From: Myxococcales bacterium
GTDB lineage: Bacteria > Myxococcota > UBA4151
NCBI GenBank assembly: GCA_002722845.1
Contig: PBND01000040.1
Coordinates: 1-64,000, forward strand
Direction of reading: 5' to 3'
DNA: 64,000 nucleotides
Each line of letters opens with the position of its first letter. Position 1 is the stretch's first letter. Made by a program: the position numbers and the translations under genes. Below, piece by piece: positions 60,840-64,000 of this stretch. The notes beneath the pieces are model-generated. The model searched no databases, had not been told where the DNA came from, and saw only the letters and a program-made list of their open reading frames with translations.

Positions 60840-61146
60840 CCTGGCCTTCGCTGGCTACCTCAGCCAGCCCACCTGGCTCAAGACTGGAGAAAAGTTTTTT
60901 GAAAGTTAAAGGTCAATAGTTACAGTCTGTCCATGCTCGATGATGGTGACGCCAAAGATTGTCTAAATGGCTACCTAAAAAGTGTCGCATCGAGTGCGGG
61001 TGGGAGATCGAAAATACCGTAACGTACTGAAATAACAACAAGGGCTAGATCTGGCACGCTCGTTGCTTATCCTAGCCGTGGAACCGAGCTATGGTGGCTC
61101 AAATGGTCATATCAAAGGCGTCCAGCCAGTCCGGAGGAAGAGGACA
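60840..61146 (+). promoter_or_regulatory. Divergent intergenic region holding the pilA regulatory sequences
   Basis: The 307-base gap contains no open frame of note. It holds a sigma54 promoter (61052-61068), and three (C/G/T)TGTC elements at 60927-60931, 60959-60963 and 60982-60986, about 70-125 bases upstream of the promoter. CTGTC/GTGTC repeats are the reported PilR-binding motif in Pseudomonas, so these may be the activator sites. The region is more AT-rich than the genes around it. Confidence 0.55.
61052..61068 (+). promoter_or_regulatory. Sigma54 promoter of pilA
   Basis: TGGCAC-N5-TTGCTT matches the -24/-12 consensus (TGGCAC-N5-TTGCW) without a mismatch. Transcription should begin near 61080, about 65 bases before the pilA ATG, using an NtrC-type activator such as the regulator encoded at 55864. 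Confidence 0.88.
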
Positions 61147-61638
61147 ATGAAGAAAAAGGGCTTTACCCTGATCGAGCTGATGATCGTGGTCGCGATTATC
61201 GGTATTCTAGCAATGATCGCGATCCCGAACTTTATTAAGTTCCAGTGTCGCGCCAAGCAGTCTGAGGCGAAGAGTAACCTCAAGGCGCTGTTCCAAGCTC
61301 AGAAGAGCTTCATGTCGGAGCACGATGAGTATGCTTCGCTTGCACGGGTCGGCTTCGCACCTGAGCCTGGTAACCGCTACACCTACTGCAACGCAGCCAA
61401 CGATTGCCGTGCTTGCGAAGACGGTAGCAACATTACCGGCGGCAAGAACTTCTGCAACGGCGTGACCGCAACGCAGGTGGGTTGTACCCCTGGACCGTCT
61501 CATACCGGTACCAACGAAGCGACGGATCAATTTACGTCGTGTGCGACGGGTAACATTGATAACGACGGGCGAGACATCGACGCCTGGCGTATGAATGACT
61601 CCAACTCGCTCATCAACGACGATAACGACTGCCAGTAA
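61147..61638 (+). CDS. pilA: Type IV major pilin (PilA-like)
   Basis: A 163-residue prepilin: leader MKKKG, then FTLIELMIVVAIIGILAMIA with the conserved Glu at mature position 5. The cleavage site is Gly5-Phe6. A helical stalk continues to about residue 55 and a globular head follows with six or more cysteines (YCNAANDCRACEDG, KNFCNG, VGCTPG, a C-terminal NDDNDCQ) that probably form the D-loop disulfides. The ATG has GGAGGAAG ten bases upstream; the longer frame to 61063 includes the sigma54 promoter and is not real. Regulated by sigma54 as judged from the promoter. Confidence 0.92.
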   Translation: MKKKGFTLIELMIVVAIIGILAMIAIPNFIKFQCRAKQSEAKSNLKALFQAQKSFMSEHDEYASLARVGFAPEPGNRYTYCNAANDCRACEDGSNITGGKNFCNGVTATQVGCTPGPSHTGTNEATDQFTSCATGNIDNDGRDIDAWRMNDSNSLINDDNDCQ

Positions 61639-61650
61639 GTCGGAATCGTG

Positions 61651-61717
61651 AGTTGACCTTCGGGTCAACTGAGCTTGTGAATCCCCGGCCTTCAGGGCTG
61701 GGGATTTGCTTTTTTTG
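61651..61717 (+). terminator. Tandem hairpins ending the pilA transcript
   Basis: First hairpin: AGTTGACC and GGTCAACT arms around a TTCG loop (61651-61670), a very stable UUCG tetraloop stem of 8 base pairs. Second hairpin: AATCCCC/GGGGATT arms with a GCC-TTCA-GGGC core (61680-61706) followed by a T-rich run (61710-61716), a standard intrinsic terminator. Confidence 0.82.
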
Positions 61718-61753
61718 CCAAAGGGCCGATGGCAGAAAGGGGTGGTGTGCACG

Positions 61754-63589
61754 ATGAATGCCTTGCTCGGTTTTGCCTTGCTGTTGCCATTGCTCACCTT
61801 GAATGTTTCGGCGGTTCAGGGCGGGGCCCTGGTGGTCGTTGCGTGGCTCGTCGCCCTCTGGGCTCGCCCGGGCGCGTCCGCGGCCAGAGGACTTCCGATC
61901 CCGGTCATTCCATTGCTTGCCCTGTGGCTCTTGATGGCCTTCGATAGTTCTGGGGTGCGAGACCCCTGGTCGGCCAGTTGGTGGGTCTTGTCATGGTCCT
62001 CCGCCGCGCTCGCTGGCCTTTATCTGTGGCGACAGCCTGAAGCGTTAAGCTTCATCCAACGGATGTTCGCCGGACTCGGGGTCTTCTTAGGCAGCTTGAA
62101 TGTGATGGTTTTCGTCGCAGCGGGTGAGCGTAGTACCGTTGTCTTCAACAACCCGAATATTCTGGCCGGCTGGCTGCTTGGAAGTGCCTGGTGCAGCCTT
62201 GCGCTGGCTCGGCCCTGGCAGCGATCTGCGGCCTTCGGTGTTCAGGTTCTTGGGCTCGCCTGCACGGGATCGCGAGCTGCCCTTATCAGTCTCGGCCTGA
62301 CCGCGTCGATCTACGTGGTCATTCGTGGCGGAAAGTGGCTTCGACGAGCGGCCCCGGTCCTTGCCGTTTTGTTGTTCCTATCCCCTCCGGTCCAAGGGCG
62401 CCTCGCCCGTCTTGCTGATGACCCCACCGCATTCGGCCGGCCCGCCTGGTGGGGTATTGCGATGCAGTTGCATCGGGATGAACCCGGTGGCCTGGGTACC
62501 CGCCAGTTCGGCTGGCATGCCATGACCTATCGCCCGGCTTTCGAGGGGGCTCCGGTCTACCGGTATCTAAAGGGAGCACCTGGGGAGTCCGCCCACAGCG
62601 AATGGGTTCAATTGCTCGTCGACCATGGCTGGGGTGGCCCGCTCTTGTTCCTTTTGGCCTTGGGCTTGGCCTTGCGCCGGGGACACCGAAGTATTTTAGC
62701 CTACGGGCTGTTCGCGTTGACCTTTCATGCCGTGCTCGATGGTACGTTCCAGTCGGAAGCGATACGAATCCTCTTCCTTTTGTTCTTCGTAGCCCTCTGT
62801 CTGGAACCCGAGGGGCGAGCCATTCGGCTGCCATCATGGATGGCTGTTGTTTCCCTTCTCCTAATTTCATTGCCCGCCCTCGCCAGCCTACAGCCCGGCA
62901 TCGCCGCCTGGCTTTGCCGAGATGGTACGGCATCTTTCCAAGAGGCCCGGGCCTTGCCCAACGGGCGGCAACAAAAACAAATGGCGGCCCAAGCCGCAAA
63001 GCGCTTTCGCCAGGCTGCTCAGATCGACCCTCGGCGTGCTCGTTATCCAGCCCGGCTTGCTGCCCTGCTCGCCTGGCAGTATGAGCAGGGCCACGTTGGC
63101 CAGGATGCGGCCTTGGAGGCTCAGGTGCAGGCGATGGACTTAGCCCCCTTTCGGCCCCACCGCCTACGCCAGGCCGCCAACCTTTACCGGGACCTCGGCC
63201 GCCATGAGACCGCCTTGAAACTGAGGCGACGGATTGTGGAGATCGAGCCGCGACAGGCCGTCGATCGCATGGAACTCGCCCGGAACCTCCTCCGCTTAGA
63301 GCGGCGCCCTGAAGCGCTCCGAGAGATGCTTGTCGCCCTGCGGCTAGAGCCTCGGTACCGGCGCGCTTGGCTTGATTATGGCGCCACGCTGGAGGCGGAA
63401 AGTGAAGGGGCCGGGCGCCAGGCACTGAGCCGTGCTGCCGCCCTCGCTGCAAGCTTTCGAAAGATCTATTGTGACGATGCAAGTCGGGATTGCTTGCGTC
63501 ATAGCCAGTCGGTGATGAGTCGGCTGGAGCAACGCATGGCCGGCGACTTTATCAACGAGTCGGATCCCCAGATTGAGGGGCTGCAGTGA
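61754..63589 (+). CDS. O-antigen-ligase/Wzy-like membrane protein with TPR tail
   Basis: A 611-residue protein from the ATG at 61754. The first 400 residues contain about ten or eleven membrane segments and an O-antigen ligase/polymerase-like loop (HSEWVQLLVDHGWGGPLLF, about 282-300, preceded by an Arg/Gly-rich periplasmic stretch). The C-terminal 200 residues are TPR-like (RRARYPARLAALLAWQYEQG; LYRDLGRHETALKLRRRIVE). Near pilin genes such proteins can be pilin oligosaccharyltransferases (PilO/TfpO type), so pilin glycosylation is a fair guess, alongside lipopolysaccharide or exopolysaccharide work. The next gene overlaps its stop (GTGA). Confidence 0.72.
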   Translation: MNALLGFALLLPLLTLNVSAVQGGALVVVAWLVALWARPGASAARGLPIPVIPLLALWLLMAFDSSGVRDPWSASWWVLSWSSAALAGLYLWRQPEALSFIQRMFAGLGVFLGSLNVMVFVAAGERSTVVFNNPNILAGWLLGSAWCSLALARPWQRSAAFGVQVLGLACTGSRAALISLGLTASIYVVIRGGKWLRRAAPVLAVLLFLSPPVQGRLARLADDPTAFGRPAWWGIAMQLHRDEPGGLGTRQFGWHAMTYRPAFEGAPVYRYLKGAPGESAHSEWVQLLVDHGWGGPLLFLLALGLALRRGHRSILAYGLFALTFHAVLDGTFQSEAIRILFLLFFVALCLEPEGRAIRLPSWMAVVSLLLISLPALASLQPGIAAWLCRDGTASFQEARALPNGRQQKQMAAQAAKRFRQAAQIDPRRARYPARLAALLAWQYEQGHVGQDAALEAQVQAMDLAPFRPHRLRQAANLYRDLGRHETALKLRRRIVEIEPRQAVDRMELARNLLRLERRPEALREMLVALRLEPRYRRAWLDYGATLEAESEGAGRQALSRAAALAASFRKIYCDDASRDCLRHSQSVMSRLEQRMAGDFINESDPQIEGLQ

Positions 63590-64000
63590 AGCGTCTCATT
63601 TGGATTCTTCCCCTGTTGGCTCTGGGCGGTGCGACCTTATCCTTGCACGGTCACCTCGATGCCTTGGAAGCCCAACGAACGACGGAGGTTGGCTGGACGC
63701 CCCCGCCGTCCCTGACCACCTTGAAAGTGAGTTCGATGGGTTATGAGCACATGGCATCGGATTTTATGTGGCTCCAAGCCCTTCAATATTACGGTGCCCA
63801 TGAACAAAACAAACCCGACGGATTTTTCCGTCTGCTCGTGCCCATTCTGAAAACAGTAGTCGGTCTCGATCCATCCTTTGAGTACGCCTATCGCTTTGGT
63901 GGTGTCTCTGCTGTCGGTCCCCAGGGTGAGAATGTTGATTTAGCCAATGAGTTGCTTGCCATAGGTGCGCAACACCGACCCGATTCCTGGCGAATTCCCT
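63586..64000 (+). CDS. Start of a gene for a TPR-like membrane-anchored protein (cut by window end)
   Basis: From a GTG at 63586 an open frame runs to the window edge (138 codons). N-terminal hydrophobic anchor (WILPLLALGGATLSLHG), then SMGYEHMASDFMWLQALQYY and LLVPILKTVVGLDPSFEYAY. This W-x-x-A-x-x-Y-Y pattern with a following helix pair is seen in small TPR-like proteins beside type IV pilin genes. Incomplete; function unknown. The start overlaps the stop of the O-antigen-ligase-like gene. Confidence 0.65.
   Translation, partial: MKRLIWILPLLALGGATLSLHGHLDALEAQRTTEVGWTPPPSLTTLKVSSMGYEHMASDFMWLQALQYYGAHEQNKPDGFFRLLVPILKTVVGLDPSFEYAYRFGGVSAVGPQGENVDLANELLAIGAQHRPDSWRIP

Noticed and set aside
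61063-61146. Extended pilin start at 61063
   Set aside because: The extension includes half of the sigma54 promoter and precedes the strong GGAGGAAG site; the type IV prepilin leader begins at 61147.
1-64000. tRNA, rRNA, riboswitch, insertion sequence, integrase or phage genes
   Set aside because: I looked through the intergenic gaps and coding content and saw no cloverleaf-like sequences, transposase motifs or terminal repeats. A covariance-model search would be needed to exclude small RNAs.

Overview
The window is a gene-dense stretch (about 60% GC by eye) of a Gram-negative chromosome, most likely a member of the Myxococcota or a related former deltaproteobacterium. Reasons for this placement: several lipoproteins whose lipobox is followed by Asp/Ala/Gly-rich linkers; long arrays of the myxobacterial Cys-rich repeat (DUF4215 type); Kazal-like, C-type-lectin-like and thrombospondin type 3 domains in secreted proteins; a glutaminyl-tRNA synthetase with a GatB/YqeY tail; and a sigma54-driven type IV pilin gene. 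The placement comes from gene content only. I saw no rRNA, tRNA, CRISPR array, insertion sequence or phage gene.

Region by region. 1-4734: a small reading frame, then an SbcD/YhaO-like nuclease and an SbcC/YhaN-like ATPase. 4889-12325: a lipoprotein, an MMPL/HpnN-like exporter and five tightly coupled genes (desaturase, His-rich membrane protein, StlD/DarB-like ketosynthase, haem-oxygenase-like diiron oxidase, unknown protein). These look like an uncharacterised lipid or polyketide-like pathway. 12455-15533: an unknown protein, a PhoR/PhoB-type pair and SufE. 15519-21093 (minus): GH3-type acyl-amide synthetase, two tandem Cys-repeat/lectin lipoproteins and a broken threonine synthase gene. 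21244-33162: secreted and lipid-anchored proteins (Kazal-like, Cys-repeat, amidohydrolase with TSP3 repeats, thioredoxin-like), with a methyltransferase-like membrane protein fused to a Kazal-like region, a sterol-desaturase family enzyme and threonine aldolase. 33173-43177 (minus): a TetR-OMF-MFP-RND efflux operon whose promoter and operator can be read directly, followed by a metalloprotease and GlnRS. 43432-48964: a degenerate GT51-like protein, a hybrid kinase, an aminotransferase, IspE and an RlmI-like methyltransferase. 49035-54446: an MCE (Mla-like) lipid transporter operon and FdhD. 54449-63589: a PilS/PilR-like pair, a MOSC protein, prepilin peptidase, a TPR membrane protein, PilA with a sigma54 promoter, and an O-antigen-ligase-like TPR protein. 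A truncated gene runs off the right edge.

The two most interesting items are these. First, the MCE transporter has two different ATPases and two different permeases. One ATPase lacks the catalytic glutamate and the other lacks the signature motif, the complementary pattern of an asymmetric heterodimeric ABC transporter. Second, the ketosynthase/diiron oxidase/desaturase/exporter operon has no obvious described counterpart that I can name. I also note a clear regulatory circuit (sigma54 kinase/regulator pair plus a textbook sigma54 promoter before pilA) and a TetR promoter that should give a leaderless mRNA.
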